A stretch of 64,000 bases of DNA from NCBI GenBank assembly GCA_003226295.1, contig CP029803.1:292226-356225 (forward strand), given 5' to 3'. This document shows positions 36,580 through 45,152 of this stretch, piece by piece. Origin of the DNA: Candidatus Moanabacter tarae (GTDB lineage Bacteria > Verrucomicrobiota > Verrucomicrobiia > Opitutales > UBA2987). The number at the start of each line of letters is the position of its first letter. The stretch's first letter is position 1. The position numbers and the translations under genes are program-made. The notes under the pieces were generated by a model. That model ran no database searches. It was not told the DNA's origin and saw nothing but the letters and a program-made list of their open reading frames with translations.

Positions 36580-36988
36580 TTCTTTAACGCTGATTTTCTC
36601 ACACTGATTTTCACACTAGACAATACTAAATATAGGGAACCCTATGCCGAGGGCTACTTTATCGCATAATAGGAAAATGAAGGAGAGACAGGGAGATTCG
36701 AAACTCGGATGAAATGCAGGAGCGAATTCATGTGCCTATATTATTATAATCCAAATAATTATAATTCATAGCCAAGCTTGAAAGACTACGTAATTCTTGA
36801 CCGTATATCTTTACCGAAATCTCGATTTGGAAACATCCGAAGATCATATTAGATGGTGTCCTTCAAAGATCATACGGGAAGATAGAGCAAGAAGACTGAT
36901 CTCTTCTAAAATAAACTAAGATCGCGCAGCGCTTTTTGCATGAGCTTCTCGAGTTTGATAAGGATCTTTAAACCTGACTCACCCGGAG
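36580..36988. other. AT-rich intergenic gap with tRNA-like repeat
   Basis: This 409-base AT-rich gap lies between two GC-rich minus-strand genes. It contains a short dyad ATAGGG/CCCTAT at 36632-36645, upstream of the dioxygenase, and the tRNA-Ser-3'-end-like sequence at 36673-36708. A GACTC/GAGTC dyad (36974-36988) adjoins the sulfatase stop, but no T-run accompanies it. No gene was recognised. Confidence 0.5.
36673..36708 (-). repeat. Degenerate copy of the tRNA-Ser 3' end and flank, candidate att site
   Basis: Compared with 40311-40345, both sequences share the leading GAAAATG, then GGAGAGA, then AGGGA, then TTCGAA and a closing CGG, in the same order and nearly the same spacing. Differences are a GC/AA change, a G/C change, a two-base insertion before TTCGAA and a changed C-run. 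The shared part includes the seven bases just 3' of the tRNA, which argues against chance T-arm similarity. It would be an old attachment-site remnant. Confidence 0.45.
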
Positions 36989-38560
36989 TCATACGTAACG
37001 AACAGCCTCTTTCTGCACGCGACACTTATCGAACCAGTCCGTCCAAAGCCGATCGAGCTCCGCAACCAAATCCGGGTGTTTTGTTGACACATCGTTGGTC
37101 TCGCAGCGGTCGGCTTCTGTGTCGTAGAGTTCCCATCCATCGTGGCCCGCGGAAATGTAGTGGCCGGTATGCGCTCTCTCTGATCCCAGACTGACAGCCT
37201 TCCAACGCCCTTTTCGGACAGCGCGACATCCTCGTATCTCCCAGAAAAGTGCTTCATGGCCCTGCCGTTCCTCCCCGCAAAAAATCGGTACCAGACTCGC
37301 CCCATCGTGGGGATGTATATCGTTCCCATTGTAGCGTTCCGGATAGACAGTACCCGCCACTTCCACAAACGTGGGAAGGAAATCGATAACATGGCCGACT
37401 TGGTCTGTAATGGTGTCTGCAGCGATTATCCTCGGCCAGTATGCGATCAACGGAGTAGCGATGCCGCCCTCATGGTCAAAAACTTTGTATTTGCGGAATG
37501 GGGTATTGCTGGCGTTGGCCCATGGCGCATCGACGGTAGTATAGGTGTCAACGCTTCCGGGCGCCTTGCCCGGCGAGTGATCGATATGCTCTCCGCAGGC
37601 ACCGTTGTCGGAGAGAAATAGTACGAGTGTATTCTCTTCTTTCCCAAGCGCTCTGATCTTTTTGAGTACCCTCCCGATTCCCGCATCCATTCGGTCGATC
37701 ATTGCCGCATACACAGCCATCTTCCTGTCCCATCGCTTCTTATCTTGTGTTTCGTCCCAGGACGGATTGATGGCATCGCGATCAGAGAGACCCCAGTGCT
37801 CTTTAGCAAGGCCCAGCTCAACCAGCTGCTTGCTTCGCCTACGTCTGATCTCATCCCAGCCAATCATATAGCGCCCTTCGTATCGTGCGATGTCCTTAGA
37901 CCTGGCATGCAGTGGGAAATGGGGGGCGGTATAGGGGAGGTAGAGGAGAAAAGGTCGTTTCTCCTCACCATATTGATCAAGAAACGATAACGCCTTGTCT
38001 GTAAATGCATCAGTCGCATAAAAGTCAGGATCGCTAGGCGTAAATTGTTTCAGCACCGTTTCCTCATCACACCAATCCCTGTAATCATGCAGTGCCTTGT
38101 GCACCGGCTCAGATTCGCCCGCCCTCTGAGTGCCTGGATTGAAATAGTTGCTGCATCCGGATAGCAGTCCCCAATAACGGTCAAATCCTCTATCGACTGG
38201 AATCTCTCCTCGTACCGGTCGGTTGTGCCATTTCCCTGATATGAGTGTGCGATATCCTGATTCTCTTAGAATCTCAGCAAATGTTACATTGTTTCCGCCT
38301 GCGCGCAACCCGCCGCCCAGAGGGGATAGTCCGACTCTGTGGCAGTATTGGCCGGTCAAGAGTGAAGCTCGTGTGGCGACACACACCGCATTATTGTAGA
38401 AATGAGTGAATCGTAATCCACCCGAGGCAAGACGGTCGAGGTTCGGGGTTGATATCTCGCCACCGTAGCAGCCCAAATCGCTAAAGCCCATGTCGTCCGC
38501 CATGATTAGTACGATATTTGGCCTTTCGGCCGATGGGAATGCAGCTCTTTTCGTCATCAT
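36989..38560 (-). CDS. Sulfatase (formylglycine-dependent, S1 family)
   Basis: This 523-residue arylsulfatase-type hydrolase of sulfate esters carries calcium ligands Asp22-Asp23 in MADDMG. The activation motif is CVATRASLLTG with Cys60, which conforms to C-x-(P/A)-x-R but departs from the usual C-x-P-S-R. Other active-site pieces are SGKWH and LSDNGACGEH. The protein starts MMTKRAAFPSAERPN with no signal peptide, unusual for a polysaccharide sulfatase that works outside the cytoplasm. GC-rich codons match the surrounding block. No FGE/anSME maturase is visible in the window. A broken second sulfatase lies immediately upstream. Confidence 0.92.
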   Translation of the reverse strand: MMTKRAAFPSAERPNIVLIMADDMGFSDLGCYGGEISTPNLDRLASGGLRFTHFYNNAVCVATRASLLTGQYCHRVGLSPLGGGLRAGGNNVTFAEILRESGYRTLISGKWHNRPVRGEIPVDRGFDRYWGLLSGCSNYFNPGTQRAGESEPVHKALHDYRDWCDEETVLKQFTPSDPDFYATDAFTDKALSFLDQYGEEKRPFLLYLPYTAPHFPLHARSKDIARYEGRYMIGWDEIRRRRSKQLVELGLAKEHWGLSDRDAINPSWDETQDKKRWDRKMAVYAAMIDRMDAGIGRVLKKIRALGKEENTLVLFLSDNGACGEHIDHSPGKAPGSVDTYTTVDAPWANASNTPFRKYKVFDHEGGIATPLIAYWPRIIAADTITDQVGHVIDFLPTFVEVAGTVYPERYNGNDIHPHDGASLVPIFCGEERQGHEALFWEIRGCRAVRKGRWKAVSLGSERAHTGHYISAGHDGWELYDTEADRCETNDVSTKHPDLVAELDRLWTDWFDKCRVQKEAVRYV

Positions 38561-39078
38561 CTATTCTATCAGCTAATCCGGTTTAAGACACAACCCACAA
38601 GACCAATTGTTGTGTTTTCGCATGAAAAAACAATCCGAGATTGACCTATTCACTCAAATACCCCCAACGGAGCCTCTGCCCCGCCCGGTTTATTTGCTGT
38701 ACCTCCCGAGTTGACTGATTTTCAGCTTCTCGAATCCACGTCTTTAAACGTTCGAAACTCACGGGCCGTAGGGCCTAGCACAATGAACAGTCGGGTCCGA
38801 TTGAAACCAAGGACAAGCCTGAGCGGCAGATAGGGATAGCGCTGATATCCCTGTGCCGACGTCGGAACCATTGGTCACGCATCGTCAGTATCATAAAGCG
38901 AACAATCCGACCGAACTCCTTAAGCCACCACTTCGAGCCAGGCCGTCAAGGACAGGGGTACGGACTATCGACTTGCCGCTGTAGCTGAGAGCGCCTGATC
39001 GCACATGATCCAGGCGATGTTGGGTCGTGCCATTACTGGGGAGTCGGATAGATAGTGGGTTCCGGTTCCTGTTGAATT
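38561..39078. other. 518-base gap between sulfatase and lactonase genes
   Basis: Besides the sulfatase remnant at 38893-39033, this stretch shows no intact gene. The part from 38620 to 38890 has open minus-strand pieces without a family I recognise and may hold further gene debris. Confidence 0.45.
38893..39033 (-). pseudogene. Sulfatase gene remnant (frameshifted and truncated)
   Basis: Translated from the ATG at 39033 the minus strand gives MARPNIAWIMCDQA, a textbook sulfatase N-terminus with its metal Asp. It then hits a stop, while a neighbouring frame continues as ALSYSGKSIVRTPVLDGLARSGG, matching the next conserved stretch (ScYG.p.vRTPnlDrLA..G). So a frameshift, probably with a small deletion, lies near 38990, and everything after the first helix, including the formylglycine cysteine, is gone. 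The sequence differs from the intact sulfatase downstream, so it is a separate gene and not a local duplicate. Confidence 0.7.
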
Positions 39079-40242
39079 TTAGTGAGTTGACTTTGGGAGT
39101 GCCCAAACGGATGACACCGTTGGAAATTCTAAGCGTGCTGCTGATAAGTTTAGCAGTCCGGTGGGTGCATCTCGCCGAAACACCACCACGCTGTCTGGGC
39201 CCGTCTCATTCGCCCGAGTGTGATTATTTTGTACTACTATAAAGCGGCCGTCTTCGCTCAAACAAAACACCCAAGGAATTCGGCCCCGTGTTGGCTCAAA
39301 CTGCAATGGCGTAAGTGTTCCGTCCAATGCATTTATTTCAAAAACTGCAATTGAATCATGTCCGCGGTTGCTGGCGTATACAAAGCGATCATCAGGCGAG
39401 AGCAGTAACTCGGAAGCATGCGAAGGCTTGGAGTAAACTTCGTTTGGGAACGTCGCAGGGTCAGCGTGGGCCTCGGCCCATCCTTGTGGCAACGAGGAAA
39501 GAGTCTGGACCAGCGAGAGTTTCCCTGCCTCAGCAGCTTCACGTCGTAACACACAGAGCGTATTATCAAGTTCATTTAGAACAAATCCCAAATCACCACT
39601 ACGCGTGAACTGGATGTGTCGAGGTCCCGCAAGGTCGTGTAATGTGATGGCGCTTGAAGGGCGCAGCATATGATTGTCAAAATCGATGGTCCAGCAGACG
39701 ACCTGATTCGTACCCAGGTCCGCTACGTAGAGCTGTCCGCCACATACTACTACTCCGTGAGGGTGTGCTGACTCTTGCCGGAATTTTGGTCCATCGCCCC
39801 AACTTCCAGTAACACCGTCATGAGCTCCTGGACCATGAGAATAAACCCTCCCCTCAACTAGAGCACCATCCCCGGAGATAGGCATCAAAGACACTGTGCC
39901 GCTGCCATAATTTGCTGTAAATAATAGACGGGCAGTGCTATCTGTACACAAATGTGAGGCGCCGTTGCTGCCCGTTGGAGCATTACCGCATAACTCTACC
40001 TTTCCGTCGTCACCAATCGAGAACCACGATATGTCCGCGCCACTCGTAGCGTAGAGAATATTCTTTCCAGATAGTGTTTGGGTAACAGTCAGATATCCAG
40101 GGGCAGTACTAGGTAACCCTGTCGTGCTCACAACGCGAATTTGACTACCATTCGAGTCGAGTCGGCACGTGTACAGTGTGCCGCCATTCTTGTGCTGACC
40201 ACCACCCGCTGCCACGCAGAAGTCGTAATATGGCTGTGTCAT
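39079..40242 (-). CDS. YbhE/Pgl-type lactonase, seven-bladed beta-propeller
   Basis: This 387-residue protein resembles the lactonase family that includes 6-phosphogluconolactonase of the YbhE type. Blade-like repeats include GYLTVTQTLSGKNILYATSG, TDSTARLLFTANYGSGTVSLMPI, SAHPHGVVVCGGQLYVADLGTNQVVCWTID, DLAGPRHIQFTRSGDLGFVLNELDNTLCVL and LSPDDRFVYASNRGHDSIAVF. The AHPHG and conserved Asn/Asp motifs of the propeller are present. There is no signal peptide. It is GC-rich, and its start is 77 bases from the tRNA-Ser 3' end, so it is the gene next to the presumed integration point. Hydrolysis of a sugar lactone is the likely activity. Confidence 0.88.
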   Translation of the reverse strand: MTQPYYDFCVAAGGGQHKNGGTLYTCRLDSNGSQIRVVSTTGLPSTAPGYLTVTQTLSGKNILYATSGADISWFSIGDDGKVELCGNAPTGSNGASHLCTDSTARLLFTANYGSGTVSLMPISGDGALVEGRVYSHGPGAHDGVTGSWGDGPKFRQESAHPHGVVVCGGQLYVADLGTNQVVCWTIDFDNHMLRPSSAITLHDLAGPRHIQFTRSGDLGFVLNELDNTLCVLRREAAEAGKLSLVQTLSSLPQGWAEAHADPATFPNEVYSKPSHASELLLSPDDRFVYASNRGHDSIAVFEINALDGTLTPLQFEPTRGRIPWVFCLSEDGRFIVVQNNHTRANETGPDSVVVFRRDAPTGLLNLSAARLEFPTVSSVWALPKSTH

Positions 40243-40315
40243 ATTAGTATTCTACTTTAGGTTGCCTCCTGTTTTAAACTACTTAGAGATTCCACTCTAT
40301 CGAATAAGGGGAAAA

Positions 40316-40405
40316 TGGCGGAGAGAGAGGGATTCGAACCCCCGGTACCCTTTCGGGCACTCCGGTTTTCAAGACCGGTGCAATCGGCCGCTCTGCCATC
40401 TCTCC
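40316..40405 (-). tRNA. tRNA-Ser (anticodon UGA)
   Basis: Read on the minus strand the gene begins GGAGAGATGGCAGAG and ends with TCTCTCC-G-CCA, so the seven-base acceptor stem is perfect and CCA is encoded (40316-40318). The anticodon arm is CGGTCTTGAAAACCG with anticodon TGA. A long variable arm follows, as expected for serine. The T-arm has TTCGAAT. About 87 bases plus CCA. It is intact and presumably functional; its 3' end borders the GC-rich block. Confidence 0.97.
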
Positions 40406-40810
40406 AAATTGAATGTCAGGTTAGAAAATCTAGCTTGGGAATAGGGGTTGTATTGTCAGCATAATTTTCTGGTTAATCAATATGACTAAACTCTGCGGAG
40501 AGGTAGACAGCAATTGAGTCATAAGGTGAGAGAACTAAAGAGCCAGGGATAACATGAGGAAAATCGGGAATTATTTGGTTAAAGTCCTTAATGGTGCTCA
40601 GTGTGACTTTACGACCGAGGTCCCATGTTTGTCCGATTATCAGCTACTTGAAGAGATAAAGTTTCGCGTTTTAGGATTGTAATGAAACTATTGTAAAAAC
40701 TTTACTCTTATAATTGATTTTCCCTCAGCCCGAGATTAAATTTTACACAGAAGAGCGCCGCCTTTCCGTGGTTCCGGCTGCAAAGGGGGCGTATAATTGG
40801 CGTTAATTTT
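40406..40810. other. 405-base intergenic region upstream of the NYN gene
   Basis: This region should hold the tRNA-Ser promoter, reading leftward, and the promoter of the NYN-domain gene. One small ORF at 40554-40682 encodes 42 residues (MRKIGNYLVKVLNGAQC...), without similarity that I recognise; it may be chance. No repeat or terminator was recognised. Confidence 0.4.
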
Positions 40811-41305
40811 TTGGTGACAACTGAACATCTTTTAGTTGACGGGTACAATGTTATCCACGATTGGCCCGAAATGCGAGAGGCGATGAAGAAGGATGTCAAC
40901 ATTGCGTGTCAGAACCTGGCGGATAGGTTGCGTATTTTACACGACTTTGAAGGTATCAGGGTTACTATAGTATTCGATGGCCGAGGAGAGGGTGTGGAGA
41001 TCCTTCGTCCTGGTAATGAACAGACCTTCTCCCTCGTCTATGCTCCTGGTAACAGTAGCGCGGATGAGATCATCATCCAATTAGTCCAAATCTCGAAGAA
41101 TCCTAACAAGTTGACCGTAGTTTCGAGAGATCATATTATCAGAAATTTGGTGCGAGAGGATGGGTCTAAACTCCATACTCCAAGTGACCTTTTGGCTAGG
41201 ATAGAGGCTTGTGAACGGAGACAGAGTCAAGCGCTGTATCGGCGTAATCGAGAGGTTGAAAAGGAATGGAAGGAGACGGAAAGAGACGGGGAAGAAGTCG
41301 AATAA
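40811..41305 (+). CDS. NYN-domain (YacP-like) RNA-processing protein
   Basis: This protein of about 164 residues has the PIN-like NYN fold of YacP/Rae1-type ribonucleases. It opens HLLVDGYNVIHDWPEM, with the first metal Asp, followed by VTIVFDGRGEGVE and YAPGNSSADEIIIQL, which supply the other acidic residues, and TVVSRDHIIRNLVREDG. The C-terminal tail is highly charged. Bacillus Rae1 cleaves ribosome-bound mRNA; function here is inferred from family only. The start is uncertain: TTG at 40811 or GTG at 40814, without a clear ribosome-binding site. Confidence 0.85.
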   Translation: MVTTEHLLVDGYNVIHDWPEMREAMKKDVNIACQNLADRLRILHDFEGIRVTIVFDGRGEGVEILRPGNEQTFSLVYAPGNSSADEIIIQLVQISKNPNKLTVVSRDHIIRNLVREDGSKLHTPSDLLARIEACERRQSQALYRRNREVEKEWKETERDGEEVE

Positions 41306-41376
41306 ATAATAGAAGGTCTCCAGTTGATAGAATAGGTAGAGTTTTGTGATGCGAGCTGTGAGCCTAAATACGCAGC

Positions 41377-43512
41377 TTAGAGGTTCCTTTCTGAGGGGGC
41401 TATATGAGGTTCGAAGGCGACGGGTCTGGAAGAGCGGACCTGTCGAATTGAGTCCTCAACTTGGCGGTAAATTTTTTCTTGGCTACGACAACTCTCCCGT
41501 TTGTTTTTTGGAGAATTGATCCTATGGTATTGGCCGGTTAAATTGAGTTCCCAGGCGTTAGTATTATCTCTAAAATAGGTCTTAAGAATAGATACAAGAC
41601 GGTCACGGAGGGAGCGTGTCTCAATTGGGATGAGCAGTTCGATTCGACGGTCCAAATTGCGTGGCATCCAGTCGGCGCTGGAGATGAAGGTCAGTCTCTC
41701 TCCACCATGGTGGAAATAAAAAAGACGACTGTGTTCGAGAAATCGATCGACTATGCTGATCACTCTGATGTTCTCGCTGAGTTTCGGGATTCCGGGTTGC
41801 AGGCAACAGGTGCCGCGGATATTAAGATCGATTTTGACACCGGCAATTGATGCTTGGTAGAGAGCTTTGATTATCTGAGGATCGACCAACGAATTCGCCT
41901 TTGCCATGATATGGGCCTCTTGGCCTTGTTTCTTCCGCTCCACCTCACTCTCAATAAGTGCTAGAATTTTTGATCGCATACCAGTAGGAGAGGCCTCAAG
42001 TTTTTTGTACGGCTGAGGTTGAGAGAGGCCGGAAATCGTATTGAAGAAGCACGAAGCATCTTGTCCTAGTTCCTCGTTACACGTCAGATAGCTGACATCG
42101 CTGTAAAGTTTTGCGGTTGATTCGTTGTAGTTTCCCGTTCCGAAGTGCATGTAACGGACAATTCCGTGTGCTTCGCGTCGCAGTATGATGCAGAGTTTAG
42201 CATGTGTTTTGAATCCTTTAATCCCATAGATAACCTGGACACCACTATGTTCCAGCGATTCAGCCCACTCGATATTCTGTTCTTCATCGAATCTTGCTTT
42301 GAGCTCTACAATAACTGTGACAGTTTTACCTCGTTCGGAAGCTCTCTTTAGGGCTGCAGCAATGGAACTGTTCGCGCTCGTCCGATACAGTGTTTGCTTA
42401 ATGGACAAAACATCGGGATCGTTAGCAGACTCTGTGATAAGGCGCACCACAGGGTCAAAGCTTTCGTAGGGATGGAGCAAGAGAACATCATGATCCGAGA
42501 GGGCTTCGAACATACTTTCAGTTGGTTCGATTTCCATTGATTGGAGAGGAGTCCAAGGCTTGAACTTGAGATCCGAATAGCCTTGTAGGCCGGATAGGGC
42601 AGTGAATTCGCTAAGCGCAAGGGGGCCAGATATTGGATATACGTCCTTCTCTTTAACTTTTAAGATTCGCTTTAAAAAGGTGATTATCGTTAATGTTGCG
42701 GATTGGGAGATCTCTAATCGTAGGCAATCGCCTGTTTTACGAGCGAGAATGACCTCTTTCATTTCATTCAAAAGATCAGGGGCCAAGTCTTCTTCAATAT
42801 CCAGATCTGCATTCCTGGTAATCCTAAAGGCGATACATTCTAAGATGACCTCTTTCGGGAAATATTTCCCAAGAAAGAGTTTCACAAGATCCTCACACAA
42901 AAGGTATTCGTAGCCTCCTGTTCCGGGTAGTGTTACGAACCGACTAATAGCTTTACTAATAGGTAAAATCACAACACGCGCTTCGTGAGCTTTATTCCCT
43001 TTGGGTTTCACTCTGACGGCCAGGTAAATATCGCCGTTTGTAAGAAGGGGAATTCTCATACTCGGATCAACCAGCATGGGGGTTACGACAGGCATTACTT
43101 CGGTATCGAAGTAGCGTTCTGCGTACTCCAGCTGCTGTGAATTAAGCATGTTTGAAGCCACTCGCTTGATGCCGCGTTTAACGAGCTTGGGAATGAGATC
43201 AAGAAGAAAACAATGGTATTGATCTTCGATCATGCAATGGGCACGTTTGCTAATAGCATCTATTTGCTGATTGGGAGAATATCCGGCTGGATCCAACTTC
43301 GTCTTCTGTTTCTGTTCCAGGATCTTGAGACGACCGACGCGGACCATAAAAAATTGGTCCAGATTAGAACTCGAGATTGAGAGGAATTTTAGTCGCTCAA
43401 ATAGAGGTATTGTTGGATCGAAAGCCTGGTCGAGAACACGTTGATTAAATTCGAGCCAGTTCAACTCGCGGTTGAGGAATTTAGCTTTTTTTGTCTTTTT
43501 TTGCATCCTCAA
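41377..43512 (-). CDS. ppk1: Polyphosphate kinase 1
   Basis: This 711-residue membrane-associated enzyme builds polyphosphate from ATP. The N-domain starts FLNRELNWLEFNQRVLDQA, then SSSNLDQFFMVRVGRL. The catalytic autophosphorylated histidine lies in KGFKTHAKL, followed by MHFGTGNYNESTAKLYSDV. A second conserved histidine is in FLEHSRLFYFHHGG, and SSADWMPRNLDRRIE closes the phospholipase-D-like core. Length matches the family. It is the last gene of a ROK-Ppx-Ppk operon, 41 bases downstream of the Ppx/GppA gene. Confidence 0.96.
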   Translation of the reverse strand: MRMQKKTKKAKFLNRELNWLEFNQRVLDQAFDPTIPLFERLKFLSISSSNLDQFFMVRVGRLKILEQKQKTKLDPAGYSPNQQIDAISKRAHCMIEDQYHCFLLDLIPKLVKRGIKRVASNMLNSQQLEYAERYFDTEVMPVVTPMLVDPSMRIPLLTNGDIYLAVRVKPKGNKAHEARVVILPISKAISRFVTLPGTGGYEYLLCEDLVKLFLGKYFPKEVILECIAFRITRNADLDIEEDLAPDLLNEMKEVILARKTGDCLRLEISQSATLTIITFLKRILKVKEKDVYPISGPLALSEFTALSGLQGYSDLKFKPWTPLQSMEIEPTESMFEALSDHDVLLLHPYESFDPVVRLITESANDPDVLSIKQTLYRTSANSSIAAALKRASERGKTVTVIVELKARFDEEQNIEWAESLEHSGVQVIYGIKGFKTHAKLCIILRREAHGIVRYMHFGTGNYNESTAKLYSDVSYLTCNEELGQDASCFFNTISGLSQPQPYKKLEASPTGMRSKILALIESEVERKKQGQEAHIMAKANSLVDPQIIKALYQASIAGVKIDLNIRGTCCLQPGIPKLSENIRVISIVDRFLEHSRLFYFHHGGERLTFISSADWMPRNLDRRIELLIPIETRSLRDRLVSILKTYFRDNTNAWELNLTGQYHRINSPKNKRESCRSQEKIYRQVEDSIRQVRSSRPVAFEPHIAPSERNL

Positions 43513-43553
43513 GACATCAAATCAATAACGATGGGATGTGTTGAATGTTAAAC

Positions 43554-45152
43554 CTATATTGCGTCAATCTTAGCACCTCGGAGTCGAACTTCCATGCCGT
43601 AGACTTCATCGAAGAGGGGACCCTTTTGACTGAGGGAAATCTGTTCCAAGGACAGGTCACTTATGCAGGGCGCAGAAATTTCGAAGCATCCGTTTCTCCT
43701 GCTGCACTGGAGGTCTTTGAGCCGCTGATTGTGTGACTGATCCAATGCGTCGGCAACCCTCAAAATAGCAGCCAGTTTCGAAACTATAATTCGGCTCATC
43801 CGATCAAGATTAGCGTAGCCCTCGTGAGTGTTTCTTGGGGTGTTTCCTCGATGGTACCGGGCAAGAAGGGCTACAAGAATCAAATCTTTAGGATTAATGC
43901 CGAAGAGATAACTGTTGCGGATTAGGTACATGGAGTGCTTGTGATGACCTTTTAGGTCGATGAATGTTCCGATCTCGTGCAGAATCGCAGCTACTTTGAG
44001 GATCAGTTCGTAGTGGTGGGCAAGATTGTGTTCTCCCTGGAGGCTCTGAAAAATCGAAGTACAAAGGTTGGCCACATGCAAGGCGTGAGGTTCATCAAAA
44101 TTGAACTTTCTGCCGAGTTCGATGGCAGACCGGATTGTCTGTTCTCGAAACATGTCTTTCCCCTCCCTTTTTTCTGTCATCTCTTCCAGGAGTCCGTCCC
44201 GCAGAGTCAAGTTTGAAACGAGGAGTTCTTTAACCTGCAATGATCTACCGAGAATAAGATGAGTGAGAAGAGCCGGTCCCAGAGATTCTGCCGCAGGGTA
44301 CGAAAGCTGGTACTGACCGACCAGATCATCAACTGACATCGCGAGCACTTTGTCGGTAAGTCGAGAGACGCTGGACAGGCTTATTCGTGCTAGTTTTCCT
44401 GGATTCCAATCGGAGATAATCCGGTTAGCGGCGAAGCGAGCGTCCCCTCCAAGGACGATAATGTCAGGTGGTTCTTTGAGAGAAAATTCATTACGCAGTT
44501 GGGCTACCGTTCGGTCGATGTAGTTCTCCATGATTTCCTTTCGGCTCGATATCGGCGCACCGTAGGATTCCAACATTTGGCGCAATCGGAATGATCCGAG
44601 AGCGTATGTGTGTGAGAAGACAACACTTCCAGATTGGATAAGGAGTATTTCGGTACTACCTCCTCCAACTTCCACAATGAGGTAATCCGAATTAAGGGGT
44701 TTGCTTTCGGAATTTAAAGAGGAGGCTACCGTCAAGTACATGAGGCGTGGCACCTCAGCCTCTTCTACTGCTTCGACTTCAATATTGGTTGCAATGTACA
44801 AACGATCGAGGAAAGCGTCGCGATTGCTAGCTTCCCGAACCGCGCTGGTAGCGACGGCACGGATGTTTTTCTGCTCGTCGATTTGATATTCTCGGATTAC
44901 CTTCTTGAAACTCATTAGGGCCTGAACACACTCTTCCGCAGTGGTTTTTTTAATAGCTCCAAGAGTGAAGGTATCTTTGCCCAAATTAACTGCTTGATCA
45001 AGTTGTTCCATTATCTTGATTCCCCCAGGACCCCCAATTTGGGCGATCGCCATACGGATGGAGGTAGTACCAACATCAATCACGGCAACCGACTTGGAGG
45101 ACATTCTCCCCATTTTGGAAATCACTTTAGATTCCTTTGGAACGTCATTCAT
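43554..45152 (-). CDS. ppx: Exopolyphosphatase / pppGpp phosphohydrolase (Ppx/GppA)
   Basis: This 532-residue protein has the actin-like ASKHA core with AVIDVGTTSIRMAIAQIG and VEVGGGSTEILL, the phosphate-binding loops. It has a C-terminal HD-type domain marked by AAILHEIGTFIDLKGHHKHSMYLI. It degrades polyphosphate from chain ends and may also convert pppGpp to ppGpp. The length with the HD domain matches long E. coli Ppx. It overlaps the ROK gene by four bases and precedes ppk1, so synthesis and breakdown are coordinated at the transcript level. Confidence 0.94.
   Translation of the reverse strand: MNDVPKESKVISKMGRMSSKSVAVIDVGTTSIRMAIAQIGGPGGIKIMEQLDQAVNLGKDTFTLGAIKKTTAEECVQALMSFKKVIREYQIDEQKNIRAVATSAVREASNRDAFLDRLYIATNIEVEAVEEAEVPRLMYLTVASSLNSESKPLNSDYLIVEVGGGSTEILLIQSGSVVFSHTYALGSFRLRQMLESYGAPISSRKEIMENYIDRTVAQLRNEFSLKEPPDIIVLGGDARFAANRIISDWNPGKLARISLSSVSRLTDKVLAMSVDDLVGQYQLSYPAAESLGPALLTHLILGRSLQVKELLVSNLTLRDGLLEEMTEKREGKDMFREQTIRSAIELGRKFNFDEPHALHVANLCTSIFQSLQGEHNLAHHYELILKVAAILHEIGTFIDLKGHHKHSMYLIRNSYLFGINPKDLILVALLARYHRGNTPRNTHEGYANLDRMSRIIVSKLAAILRVADALDQSHNQRLKDLQCSRRNGCFEISAPCISDLSLEQISLSQKGPLFDEVYGMEVRLRGAKIDAI

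Noticed and set aside
40262-40444. 60-residue ORF with the text RERDSNPRYPFGHSGFQDRC
   Set aside because: It is the antisense translation of the tRNA-Ser gene, a well-known spurious protein pattern.
40554-40682. 42-residue ORF before the NYN gene
   Set aside because: No family match by eye and length well within chance; mentioned only in the intergenic note.
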